This document shows positions 1 to 9,957 of a stretch of DNA of 64,000 nt, piece after piece. Below the pieces are notes generated by a model. The model saw nothing but the letters and a program-made list of their open reading frames with translations, was not told where the DNA came from and made no database searches. The position numbers and the translations under genes were made by a program. Source of the stretch: Nesterenkonia lutea (GTDB lineage: Bacteria > Actinomycetota > Actinomycetes > Actinomycetales > Micrococcaceae); contig NZ_JADBED010000001.1 in assembly GCF_014873955.1 (NCBI RefSeq), positions 2,790,001 to 2,854,000 on the forward strand, given 5' to 3'. Every line of letters starts with the position of its first letter. The first letter of the stretch is position 1.

Positions 1-168
1 GCCTTTGCAGAGCACCAGCCAGTGACCTCCATCGTCGACGCAGTGCGTCAACTGTTCGCGGGGCAACCTGTGACGGCCGATCTCTGGGTCGCGCTGGCCT
101 GGTGCGTCGGCATCCTTCTTATCGCGTATCTCTTGGCGAACGCGATCTACCGGCGCCAGACCAGCTGA
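1..168 (+). CDS. ABC-2 type transporter permease, C-terminal fragment
   Basis: The first 55 codons read open from the window edge to a TGA at 166-168. The peptide begins AFAEHQPVTSIVDAVRQL, then carries one hydrophobic segment (ALAWCVGILLIAYLLANAIY) and a short basic tail RRQTS. This arrangement is the usual C-terminus of ABC-2 permeases of the DrrB type, which form the membrane half of two-component export pumps. The start, most of the protein and any partner ATPase lie upstream, so the substrate cannot be guessed. It is not obviously in one operon with the next gene, which starts 58 bp later without a good ribosome binding site. Confidence 0.7.
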   Translation, partial: AFAEHQPVTSIVDAVRQLFAGQPVTADLWVALAWCVGILLIAYLLANAIYRRQTS

Positions 169-226
169 ACCTCCCACCGCGCCGGGTTCCGTGGGTGGTC
201 CGGGTTGGGGTCGCTACGATTGCTCC

Positions 227-829
227 ATGTCGGCCCCCTCAACGCACTTCGATCGTCCCGCGCTCATCGTCATCGACGTCCAACAAGGCTTTGACGATTC
301 CGAATTCTGGGGTCCGCGCGACAACCCGGCGTGCGAGCAGAACATTGCGGCCCTTGTGGCCCACTGGAGGAACAAGGACTGGCCACTCGTGTTCGTTCAG
401 CACCAATCGTCCGACCCCGGATCGCCGCTGGCCATGTCCAGTCCTGGTCGTGAGTTCAAGGACGTGATCACCGGGACCCCGGATCTGCTTGTCCGGAAGA
501 ACGTGAACTCCAGCTTCTACGGCTCTCCGGATCTGGATTCCTGGCTGCGAGCAGAAGGCATAGGGCAGGTGGTGATCTGCGGGATCACGACGAACCACTG
601 CTGCGAGACCACTGCTCGCATGGCCGGCAATCTCGGCTATGACACGTACTTCGCTCTTGACGCGACACATACTTTCGATCGCAGGTCTCCCGACGGCACC
701 ACGGTGCCGGCGGCAACGCTGTCGATGGTCACGGCGACGAATCTGGACGGAGAGTTTGCCACCGTCTCAGAGACACGCGCCCTGCTCGAGAGTGACTCGA
801 GTCCACGATCCTCATCGGTCTCCGGGTGA
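227..829 (+). CDS. Cysteine hydrolase, isochorismatase-like family
   Basis: A protein of 200 residues with the isochorismatase-like hydrolase fold. The catalytic triad of the family can be read: Asp in LIVIDVQQGF near the N-terminus, Lys in LVRKNVNSSF, and the nucleophile Cys in VVICGITTNHCCETTARM. Family members hydrolyse C-N or vinyl-ether bonds in small molecules such as nicotinamide, isochorismate, ureidoacrylate or N-carbamoyl compounds; the substrate here is unknown. The start at the ATG encoding MSAPSTHF is preferred because conserved sequence begins soon after; an in-frame ATG at 191 would add 12 unlikely residues. No strong ribosome binding site precedes it. It stands alone among poorly preserved genes. 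Confidence 0.85.
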   Translation: MSAPSTHFDRPALIVIDVQQGFDDSEFWGPRDNPACEQNIAALVAHWRNKDWPLVFVQHQSSDPGSPLAMSSPGREFKDVITGTPDLLVRKNVNSSFYGSPDLDSWLRAEGIGQVVICGITTNHCCETTARMAGNLGYDTYFALDATHTFDRRSPDGTTVPAATLSMVTATNLDGEFATVSETRALLESDSSPRSSSVSG

Positions 830-935
830 ACAGGATGGTCACCGCTACGCACGTCCGTGGGCCACATACCGCCGGAGATCCGGGGAACGGAACGGGGAGC
901 CCGAGTAAAGCGTCCCGATTACGGAGGACGAAACC

Positions 936-1392
936 ATGATCTATTCGCGCATCGTTGAGACAAAGGTCCGGTCGGTCTTCGACCAGATCAACGCCGGCAA
1001 CTACATTGGAGATGGTCGATGGATTGGGCGACCCTTTCACCTACCACTTCCACGGCGAGCACGCTCTCGGTGGGCGGCGGAGCTCCCGCGACGCCATGAT
1101 CCGCTGGTGGCAACGGATCGTTGACCTGCTGCCCGGCGCAAGATTTACGATCCACGAGGTGATCGTGCGCGGGGGCCCCTGGCGCACCCGCGTCGCCGTG
1201 CGCTCAAGCGTCCGTGGCCCACTCCCTGATGGTGGTGTCTACAGCAACACCGTCTTCCAGTTCATGACACTGAGATGGGGCAAAGTGACTGAGGTCGAGA
1301 CCATCGAGGATATCCAGGTGCTTGTACGCGCCCTCGAGGTAGTGGCGGCCAGCGGAAGTTCCGAGGCAGAGGCAGCCCCAATCGTCGATTGA
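936..1392 (+). pseudogene. NTF2/SnoaL-like protein gene with a +1 frameshift
   Basis: Two overlapping frames together make one SnoaL-like (nuclear transport factor 2) protein of about 151 residues. The first frame gives MIYSRIVETKVRSVFDQ then INAGNY, with GGAGG at 923-927 eight bases before the ATG. The protein continues in the next frame as LEMVDGLGDPFTYHF, then an ALGG segment, an RWW motif, and ends in EAEAAPIVD. Skipping a single base at about 1005 restores one continuous frame of the length normal for this family. It is therefore either a one-base insertion in a real gene or a sequencing error. Family members are small alpha+beta barrels, often enzymes or ligand-binding proteins; no substrate is implied. 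Confidence 0.7.
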
Positions 1393-1524
1393 CCCGAGGC
1401 CTATAAGCCCTTGCTCGAGTGGTGGGGTCAGTCCCCCAGCACGCGGAGCCACTTTCATCACCTATTGACAGCTCCGCTCCAACGATTTACGGTTAAGCCC
1501 TTCATTAATTAAGGAGATGGCTAA

Positions 1525-1902
1525 GTGGCTGCGACGGATCCTCTGAGTCTGGTGTTCGCCGCACTCGCTGACCCCACCCGCCGAGAGATTCTCTCCCGGC
1601 TCTCCCGTGGCGCCGCCACCGTCGGTGAGGTCGCGGCGCCGTTTGATATGAGCGCCCCCGCGATCTCGCAGCACCTCAAGGTGCTCGAGCGTGCTGGTCT
1701 TGTCACCCGCACCGTCGAGGCACAGTGGCGAACGCTCTCATTGCAGGCGGAGCCCCTTGATGAGGCGTCGGCCTGGGTGGAGAAGCAGCGTATCGAGTGG
1801 AACCTGCGGCTTGACGCCCTTGAAGACCACCTCGGGACTATGAAGATGAAGGCATCAAGGAACCAAGATTCTAAGGAGACCGGCGATGAGCGCGACACCT
1901 GA
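1525..1902 (+). CDS. ArsR-family winged-helix regulator
   Basis: A 125-residue protein with the winged-helix pattern of the ArsR group that partners SRPBCC proteins: LVFAALADPTRREILSRL, then a recognition helix around MSAPAISQHLKVLERAGL and the wing LVTRTVEAQWRTLSL. No metal-binding Cys pair of the classic ArsR/SmtB kind is present, so it is unlikely to be a metal sensor. It starts at GTG 1525, placed by AAGGAG at 1511-1516. It overlaps the downstream SRPBCC gene by 17 bp, a very common pairing in which the regulator probably controls its own two-gene operon in answer to a small ligand. Confidence 0.9.
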   Translation: MAATDPLSLVFAALADPTRREILSRLSRGAATVGEVAAPFDMSAPAISQHLKVLERAGLVTRTVEAQWRTLSLQAEPLDEASAWVEKQRIEWNLRLDALEDHLGTMKMKASRNQDSKETGDERDT

Positions 1903-2350
1903 ACTCACCCCTGAATTCTCGATCACCCGCACTTTCGACGCCCCACGTGAACTCGTATGGCGCGCCTGGACTGAGGAGTCCGAACTGGCGCAGTGGCTGC
2001 GTCCGTTCGGCGTCAGGACAGACTCCGTCTCTTTCGACGTCCGCGTCGGGGGCCACTACGCGTACACGATGATCAATGACGAAACCGGGGAGAAGTTTCC
2101 CACCGGCGGCGTCTTCCTCGAGGTCGAGCCCATCAATCGTCTCGTGCTCACGTGGGGCGACCCGGACGGACCCGTCAAGGCGGCGTCGGTCATCACCCTG
2201 ACCTTTGCTGCGCAGGGCCCCGGCCGAACTGAACTGGTGTTCCACCTGCGTGGGTTCGACGGCAGGCCGGGCGATGGTTCTGTCTACGACGGCTGGGATG
2301 AAGCGCTGACAAACTTCGGGCGACACCTGGTCGGTGATCTACGGGACTGA
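1886..2350 (+). CDS. SRPBCC domain protein (AHSA1-like)
   Basis: A 154-residue protein of the START/Bet v1 fold, AHSA1 branch. Diagnostic features are ITRTFDAPRELVWRAWTE near the start, the W-L-RPFG segment following it, VRVGGHYAYTM in the middle, a GGVFLEVEPINRLVLTW strand, and a GWDEALTNFGRHL C-terminal helix. The fold is a hydrophobic-pocket barrel that binds small ligands; the related eukaryotic domain activates Hsp90, but bacterial members of this size have no known chaperone role. The ATG lies inside the upstream ArsR-type gene, so the pair is translationally coupled. Ligand unknown. Confidence 0.9.
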   Translation: MSATPELTPEFSITRTFDAPRELVWRAWTEESELAQWLRPFGVRTDSVSFDVRVGGHYAYTMINDETGEKFPTGGVFLEVEPINRLVLTWGDPDGPVKAASVITLTFAAQGPGRTELVFHLRGFDGRPGDGSVYDGWDEALTNFGRHLVGDLRD

Positions 2351-2964
2351 GGTTGCCGGCTGGTGCCGGGCGTCGCCGTCCCACAAGGTAGCCCGAAACA
2401 ACATCGGCGCCGAGGTGCCACGCTTTCCCGGCCTGATCCACGTCGATCCTCTGTGGCACCCTCACGCCAGCCACGACCCCCGCCTCGACGGTCACGATGC
2501 CTGGATGGAGACCCTGCGGTAGCTCGCCGTCTGGGGTCTTTGTCCTGCCGTGATTACGCCTGTCACCTACGGCGCGGCGCATGGGGAGTCACATCTCGCA
2601 GGGTACGGGCTGTCTTATTGACTTGTCGCAATCCTCAGCTTCGTTCGCGGTCGCGTCCCGGCGACTCCTGGGTGAGGGCGCAACAGTGGCTCTATTCCTG
2701 AGGAGCTCAAGTGCGGAGATAGGTGTAGCAGATAAGGCACGCACCCCTGCGGGCATTTTCTTCGGGCGGGGTGAACGGGCCTCCCAGTGATGACAGGGGT
2801 GCAAGACGTCGATTACGTGGATCACGCGCGGTCACCGACCCGCTTACGCACAGTGTTTCAATTGCGAACTTGGTCCTTTGAAGCAGGAGAGCCGACTTCA
2901 ACGCGTAGAGTCAGCTATACCGGTCCCCGTCTGGAGATGGGCACCCCACCGGATGGAGTCCATC
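2351..2964. other. 614-bp stretch without a supportable gene
   Basis: Only short frames with no recognisable domain or ribosome binding site were found. One peptide-like segment near 2400-2520 reads PRFPGLIHVDPLWHP and could be a decayed remnant, but nothing supports assigning it. A 9-bp inverted repeat, GCACCCCTG at 2741-2749 and CAGGGGTGC at 2794-2802, is present with a 44-bp spacer. The promoter of the downstream GAF-ANTAR gene should lie in the last 150 bp but is not clear. Confidence 0.5.
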
Positions 2965-3694
2965 ATGGACACCACTTATCCTGCGCGCGATCATTCCGCA
3001 GAACTCACCAAAGTTCTTCTCGAACACCAAGACATCTCTGGGGTCCTGAGCTCCATCGCTCGCCTCGCCGCGGAACGCCTCTCGACCGAACGTCGGATTC
3101 TCTGCGGGATCGTCCTTGAGCGTGCCAGGAAGAACACTGTGGTCGCCAGCAGCTCCCGAAGCCCAGCAGATGGACGAGGCTCAGGCTGGTTTCGATGAAG
3201 GTCCCTGCCTTCAGGCGCAGAGGTCCAACACGATCATCCGGGTCTTCGATGTGCGCCAGGAAAAGCGCTGGCCCCAGTACATGGACGAGGTGCGCAGCCA
3301 CGGACTCCGCAGTGCCCTGGCCATACCGCTGACCGTGAACGCCACCGCCACAGCCGCCATGAACTTCTACACGCACGAAGCCGCAGCCTTCACCGAAGAA
3401 GACGTTGAGGCAGCCAAGGGATACGCCGAGATGGCATCCACGGTCGTAGCGATCGCGCTGCACATCGCAGCCCACGCAGAGAACGCTGAAGACCGGCGAA
3501 TCGCTATGGAGTCACGCACCGCGATCGACGTGGCGGTGGGCATCATGATGGGTCAGAACCGGTGCAGCCAGGACGAAGCAGTCACGCTTCTGAAAGACGC
3601 GTCCAATCACCGCAACATCAAACTGCGCGTCCTGGCTGAGCAGATCATCGCTTCAGCAGGACACGGACCAACATCGACGAACTTCGAGTCATAA
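2965..3694 (+). pseudogene. GAF-ANTAR regulator gene with a +1 frameshift
   Basis: The gene starts at ATG 2965 (MDTTYPARDHSAEL) with GGAG six bases upstream. It encodes the first part of a GAF domain up to ILCGIVLERARKNTVVASSS. It then continues one frame over as PEAQQMDEAQAGFDEGPCLQ, the rest of the GAF domain (LRSALAIPLTVNATATAAMNF) and an ANTAR RNA-binding domain (RTAIDVAVGIMMGQNRCSQ onward). The frame change falls at about 3145-3160 and needs one base skipped. Joined, the protein is about 242 residues, the normal size for actinobacterial GAF-ANTAR transcription antiterminators. As it stands, the RNA-binding half is uncoupled from its start codon. A sequencing error is the alternative. Confidence 0.75.
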
Positions 3695-3766
3695 CTGGAG
3701 CCTCCGGTCTATCACGCGGGGGAATCCGGGTAGGAGTGCTCTCTGAGTAACCATCGGCGGGTTCGT

Positions 3767-3782
3767 ACGGAGTGCGCTCCGT
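3767..3782. terminator. Possible bidirectional hairpin between converging genes
   Basis: ACGGAG-TGCG-CTCCGT forms a six-base-pair stem with a four-base loop. It lies between the end of the GAF-ANTAR gene and the end of the converging small gene at 3787. There is no T-run, so terminator function is inferred from position only. Confidence 0.35.
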
Positions 3783-3786
3783 GCTC

Positions 3787-4029
3787 CTAGAGACGCCAAG
3801 TCAAGACCCGTACGGACACCACTGTTAGTCCCGTAGCGCGCTGAACCTGGATCTCTGCAGTTTCAATCGCCGTCGACGATGATGCGGCATAGAGCGAAAC
3901 CACAACGACGTCTTCCCCATGCATCTCATAGTGAGAGATCGATCCATTGCGTCGCGCCCGCAACTCCGCGATCTCAGCCGCTAGCAGGCCGCGCCCGAGG
4001 CGCACGACTACGTGATACTTCGACAGCAC
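3787..4029 (-). CDS. Small conserved-looking hypothetical protein (80 aa)
   Basis: The reading frame is open further upstream, but the likely start is GTG 4029: on the minus strand AAGGAG sits six bases before it, and the sequence becomes protein-like only from there (LSKYHVVVRLGRGLL). The 80-residue product is a small alpha/beta protein: a strand, a helix LLAAEIAELRARRNG, then a strand pair HYEMHGEDVVVVSLYA, a helix rich in Ala, and a last strand GLTVVSVRVLTW. No cysteines, membrane segment or signal peptide. I do not recognise a named family and propose no function. It converges on the broken GAF-ANTAR gene. Confidence 0.6.
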   Translation of the reverse strand: MLSKYHVVVRLGRGLLAAEIAELRARRNGSISHYEMHGEDVVVVSLYAASSSTAIETAEIQVQRATGLTVVSVRVLTWRL

Positions 4030-4435
4030 CCTGGGCTCCTTATTGTTTGCAAAAGGAAGCGCGAGGGGTGGTAGCGGCTCCAAGAGGGACTCCTGTGGAC
4101 TCTCTTCGCCCCGGGAGATGTCTCCGGCGTTACCATCGTCGCTGGGTGGAGGTGACCTGTCCGCAGAGACGAGTCCAGAGCAACATCCTGGTCGGCATTC
4201 GGGAGAACAGCGAGGAGCGAGGCGCAACGTCTGGGGCAGCGCCAGGAAGGTATTGAGAGAGGCTTCATAGCGGGACCTTGAGTAGAGGTTTCAAGTGCCC
4301 GTGGCTTGAGCTGTTGCCAGGATACCCCTCGGAGCAGAGTCATGTTCTCGTCGTGAGGAGGAACCCCGGGGCCCATGCTCGAGTGAGGACTGTCCATGAA
4401 GACCGTCGAGTGGGATGTCGTGTAGGGCCAGGGGG
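4030..4435. other. 406-bp intergenic stretch, nothing clear
   Basis: Apart from the ribosome binding site of the small gene at its left edge (minus strand), no coding frame, strong hairpin or promoter pattern stands out. It lies downstream of the DUF1801 gene, so it probably holds the end of that transcript and the promoter of the small gene. Confidence 0.4.
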
Positions 4436-4798
4436 CTACTTTGAGCGGTTGTGTTTGATCGCTTCGCGTACGAGCTGCTTCAGCGCGGGTTCGTTCAGCA
4501 CGTCGCCCTCGCTTAACTCGTAAGAGCGGCGCTGGTTACCTTTGAGTTCTCCGTTGAACAGGGTCTCTGGGTCCTCGAGAGATGCGCCGTGCATGAATCC
4601 GAGCTTCACTTTGCTCTTGAAGATGTTCCCGACGATGAGAATGCCGTCGAGTTCCCATACGGGGGAACCCATGTACTTCCATGTCTCGACAATGTCGGGG
4701 TCAACATTGAGGATCATACGACGAGCATCCTTGAGGATCTGGCCTCGCCAGTCGGGGTGGGAGGCAATGAGGTCATCGATGTTGTCGCTCGGTGTCAC
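4436..4798 (-). CDS. DUF1801 (YdhG-like) domain protein
   Basis: A 120-residue protein matching the DUF1801 pattern: an N-terminal helical part DLIASHPDWRGQILKDAR, then ETWKYMGSPVWELDGI, KVKLGFMHGASLEDP and FNGELKGNQRRSYEL. Members are small soluble proteins of unknown biochemistry, often found beside stress regulators. Start GTG 4798, with AGGAG about ten bases upstream. It follows the DUF1059 gene after 44 bp in the same direction, so both probably share the candidate ECF41 promoter at 5138-5164, which suggests control by the sigma factor encoded just upstream. Confidence 0.8.
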   Translation of the reverse strand: MTPSDNIDDLIASHPDWRGQILKDARRMILNVDPDIVETWKYMGSPVWELDGILIVGNIFKSKVKLGFMHGASLEDPETLFNGELKGNQRRSYELSEGDVLNEPALKQLVREAIKHNRSK

Positions 4799-4842
4799 GG
4801 GAGAGGCTCCTGTCGGAAGGTGGTGGCGTCAGGCGGTGTTGG

Positions 4843-5079
4843 TCAGGCCTCGGGAAGCGCTGCAAAAGCCTTCTTCGTGTCGCGGTACCAGCCCATGCCC
4901 TTGATCGGGTTCCTCCACCGGCTTTTCATCGCCTCGTAGGCAGGCTGGTGAGTCGTGTCTCCGGATTTGGTGATGTCCTTGAGGTGTCGGTCCTGAGCCT
5001 TGATGATGTCGTCGGCAGTCTCACCGCGCAGTGGTAGCTCGCAGGGGCCGCCAAGCTGTCTACAGGTCATCGTCTTCAT
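4843..5079 (-). CDS. DUF1059-like small protein
   Basis: 78 residues beginning MKTMTCRQLGGPCELPLRG, followed by ETADDIIKAQDRHLKDITKS. The N-terminal pattern of two cysteines around a Gly-Gly, then GET-DDI and a conserved His, is that of DUF1059, a family of small putative metal-binding proteins. After the conserved part come a Trp-rich tail and ALPEA. The ATG at 5079 is preferred over one five codons upstream because an AAGGAA sequence precedes it at the usual distance. It is the first gene after the candidate ECF41 promoter and leads a two-gene unit with DUF1801. Confidence 0.7.
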   Translation of the reverse strand: MKTMTCRQLGGPCELPLRGETADDIIKAQDRHLKDITKSGDTTHQPAYEAMKSRWRNPIKGMGWYRDTKKAFAALPEA

Positions 5080-5137
5080 CGTTGTTCCTTCCATCTTGGT
5101 GCGTCAGTCGTGGGTTCGTCGGAGGTTCTACTTCTAT

Positions 5138-5164
5138 GACGAGTGGGACAGCACGAATGTGACC
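5138..5164 (-). promoter_or_regulatory. Candidate ECF41-type promoter
   Basis: On the minus strand GGTCACA (5164-5158) is followed after 16 bases by CGTC (5141-5138). The published ECF41 consensus is TGTCACA at -35 and CGTC at -10, so only one base differs. It lies 59 bp before the ATG of the DUF1059 gene and directly downstream of an ECF41-like sigma gene, which is the typical target arrangement. Confidence 0.55.
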
Positions 5165-5200
5165 GCAGGCCTAGCCGAGCCGAGAGGGAGCGGGTGTCGG

Positions 5201-6040
5201 TTACCTCTCGTGGTTCCCGGTCCGCCGGGCAAGTGAGGTCAGAACGTTCTGTCGTGCCCGGAAGGTGATGCTCTGGACCAGGCCGCCAGAGATGGTGAAG
5301 TCGAACGCCACGCGGGGTTGTCCTTGTTGGAACCACGCAGCACCAGGACGCCCGTCGATGAGGACAGGTAGCGCCGCTTTCGCGGCACCGTCGAACATCG
5401 CTGCGACGTTGTGTCGCCCTTCAATCCGTCGGGGGGTGCCGGCTGCGATGGCTTCGGTATCTGCGGTGAGGAGGGCATCGGGGGCGAGGAGGTGAAGAAG
5501 ACGTGCGAAGTCACCACTTCGGGCAGCTGTAAGGAAAGCGTCGACCACTTCCCAGCTAGCGGGAGTTCCCTCTGGGGTGCTGGCCGTGACTTTGGAACGC
5601 GCTCTCGATGCCAGTTTGCGGGCTGCTTGTGGCGAGATGTCGAGAACACTCGCGATGGTGCGGAAGTCCACGCCGAAGGTGTCATGCAAGATGAAAGCTA
5701 CGCGCTCAGGTGGCGAGAGGCGTTCGAGGACGATGTGCAGGGCAACTCCGACAGTGTCCGCCAGAACCACATGATCGGCTGGATCCTCTGCAGTCTCTGC
5801 ATCAGTGAACTCGAGCTGTTCTCTTGGTTCGGGGGTCTTCGAACGAAGACGGTCCAGACACAGACGCGTCGTGACGACGGTCAGCCAAGCAGGCACGTTC
5901 TCGATCACACTTGCAGTGCCGTGAAACCGTATCCACGCCTGTTGGAGGATGTCTTCCGCCTCGGTCCGATCGCCGAGCAACCCAGCGGCTAGACGTACAA
6001 GCCGCGCACGCTCCGCCTCAAATTCTTCGATCTGGCCCAT
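5201..6040 (-). CDS. ECF41-type RNA polymerase sigma factor with SnoaL-like C-terminal domain
   Basis: About 279 residues. Region 2 is seen as ARLVRLAAGLLGDRTEAED and the following AWIRF segment; region 4 as LSPPERVAFILHDTFGVDF and the helix ISPQAARKLASRARSKV. The remaining 110 or so residues form the fused SnoaL-like domain (FLTAARSGDFARLLHLLAPD, ending VQSITFRARQN), the hallmark of ECF41/SigJ-type sigma factors, in which that domain replaces an anti-sigma factor. The start chosen is ATG 6040 (MGQIEEFEAERARL), where family similarity begins; the frame stays open upstream, and another ATG lies at 6091. No anti-sigma gene is adjacent. Likely targets are the two small genes downstream. Confidence 0.88.
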   Translation of the reverse strand: MGQIEEFEAERARLVRLAAGLLGDRTEAEDILQQAWIRFHGTASVIENVPAWLTVVTTRLCLDRLRSKTPEPREQLEFTDAETAEDPADHVVLADTVGVALHIVLERLSPPERVAFILHDTFGVDFRTIASVLDISPQAARKLASRARSKVTASTPEGTPASWEVVDAFLTAARSGDFARLLHLLAPDALLTADTEAIAAGTPRRIEGRHNVAAMFDGAAKAALPVLIDGRPGAAWFQQGQPRVAFDFTISGGLVQSITFRARQNVLTSLARRTGNHER

Positions 6041-6094
6041 AGGTTCAAACCATAGATCGTGACGTCCTGCGGTGCGGTCGCTCCACATCGACAT

Positions 6095-6119
6095 TGTTGC
6101 AGAACCCAGATCTGCAACA
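6095..6119. promoter_or_regulatory. Inverted repeat upstream of the sigma gene
   Basis: TGTTGCAG and CTGCAACA form perfect eight-base arms around nine bases. The repeat lies 55 bp before the chosen sigma start codon, where a promoter would be expected. Its shape fits a dimeric repressor operator; the binding protein is unknown. If translation began at ATG 6091, the repeat would sit just upstream of that codon. Confidence 0.4.
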
Positions 6120-6146
6120 GACGTACTGGAACGCTCACGAATGACG

Positions 6147-6190
6147 CGGCGTGCCACGTTCCATTGGGCACTGACCGAAGCGGCACGCCG
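6147..6190 (-). terminator. Possible terminator hairpin after the ATPase gene
   Basis: CGGCGTGCC (6147-6155) and GGCACGCCG (6182-6190) form a perfect nine-base stem around 26 bases, between the end of the ATPase gene and the sigma gene, both on the minus strand. No T-run follows; a regulatory role is equally possible. Confidence 0.3.
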
Positions 6191-6262
6191 AGGCGAGCTG
6201 TGAAACGACTTGGACTTAGAAGCGTGTAGAGACCTCATCAACGGTTTGTGGCGGTGGTTCAG

Positions 6263-6988
6263 CTAGAGGTGTCTGAGGTAGCGCTCGGGCGAGGTGAGGA
6301 AGGCTTGCCAGCTGGTGACAAGCTCGAGATTCTTCCACTGCCGAGGACGAAGACCCCAGCTGCCTACTTCGAGGATCTGAGCATTTGGCAGGGCGGCCAG
6401 GAGAGGTGAGTGTGTCGAAAGGATCACCTGGGACTCTCCTGTCGCCACGATTTCTTTCAGTACGCTGAGCAACGCTAGGCAACCAGAGAAGGACAGTGCT
6501 GATTCTGGCTCATCGAGGACCCAGAGGCCCGGTCCACGAAATCGATCACCCACGAGTTCGAGGAACGATTCACCGTGGGACATCTCGTGGAAGGCAACGT
6601 CCGGTCGCCCGCTCGTGCTGGGGTTCGACTCGAGGTAGGTGTAGAAGCCGTGCATCGTTTCGGCTCTTAGGAAGTACCCGCGTCGGGTGGTGCCGGCGTT
6701 GCGGACCACTTGGAGGTGGTCGGCGAGCACCGACTCCGTTGAGCGTGTCCTGTGCTGGGCTCCTGTCGAGCCTCCCTCGGGGGACAGCCCGTACGCCAAC
6801 GCGATTGCCTCGATGATGGTCGACTTGCCGGATCCGTTCTCACCCACCAGGACGGTAGCCAGGCCGAGATCCAGTCCGTGATCGAGGATCGTAGCTACGG
6901 GCGCCAACGTCGCCGGCCAAGTCTGCCGGTCCAGGGTGTTGGCAGGATGTTCGGTCAATCTTCGGATTGGAAACCGTTCGAAGGCCAT
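6263..6988 (-). CDS. AAA-family ATPase (predicted ABC/RecF-like ATP-binding protein)
   Basis: 241 residues with a complete P-loop ATPase set: Walker A in VLVGENGSGKSTIIEAIALA near residue 50, a Ser-Gly motif HEMSHGESFLELV, Walker B LWVLDEPESAL and the His-switch VILSTHSPLLA. It resembles the short predicted ATPases of COG3910, related to SMC/RecF heads but without the coiled coil. These stand-alone ATPases often appear near defence or repair genes, but no nuclease or partner gene is next to it here, so its role is open. It starts at ATG 6988 and reads away from clpB. Confidence 0.8.
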   Translation of the reverse strand: MAFERFPIRRLTEHPANTLDRQTWPATLAPVATILDHGLDLGLATVLVGENGSGKSTIIEAIALAYGLSPEGGSTGAQHRTRSTESVLADHLQVVRNAGTTRRGYFLRAETMHGFYTYLESNPSTSGRPDVAFHEMSHGESFLELVGDRFRGPGLWVLDEPESALSFSGCLALLSVLKEIVATGESQVILSTHSPLLAALPNAQILEVGSWGLRPRQWKNLELVTSWQAFLTSPERYLRHL

Positions 6989-7189
6989 GCGGTCAGTGTG
7001 CCAGCCACAGCGCTGGATCTGGGTTGCGCGGGGGAGACCGGCCTGCGGGCACCCGTAGACGATCCTTGAGAAAGCTCTCGTCTAGGAGCTCGCAGTGGCT
7101 CGCAGATGTTGGAAGAGACCTAGATAACTCCGTTACCAGGCATGACCGAGGAACGGGTCCCTGCGCGGAATACTTCCACCTCTCCCAAA

Positions 7190-7210
7190 GTTGAGTAGGA
7201 TGGACTCAAG
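7190..7210 (+). promoter_or_regulatory. HAIR element (HspR operator) before clpB
   Basis: GTTGAGT, seven bases, ACTCAAG. The HspR-associated inverted repeat consensus is CTTGAGT-N7-ACTCAAG, so only the first base differs. It lies 55 bp before the clpB start, as expected for HspR repression of the actinobacterial disaggregase. Confidence 0.85.
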
Positions 7211-7264
7211 TTTCTGAGACGCGGGTGAGCAGCCAGCGTCAAACACACACCGGGAGGGGCAGAC

Positions 7265-9874
<2,610 letters not shown>

Positions 9875-9894
9875 CCCCGCCGTTCCTCTTGGCT

Positions 9895-9938
9895 GGTTGA
9901 GCTTTCCGGTCGGTGCGCAGCCACCGGAGAACTCAACC
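9895..9938. terminator. Hairpin between converging clpB and ogt
   Basis: Arms starting GGTTGAG and ending CTCAACC pair over about 20 positions with four mismatches around a short GC-rich loop. It lies between the clpB stop and the ogt stop, so it could end transcripts from both sides. No T-run is present. Confidence 0.55.
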
Positions 9939-9957
9939 GCCCAGGGGAAGGTGGAGG

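Noticed and set aside
2741..2802. Nine-base inverted repeat GCACCCCTG/CAGGGGTGC as a mobile element end
   Set aside because: Only 62 bp apart, no transposase or target duplication.
4283..4301. HAIR-like CTTGA...TCAAG sequence
   Set aside because: The spacing between the half sites is 9 bases rather than 11, and no chaperone gene follows.
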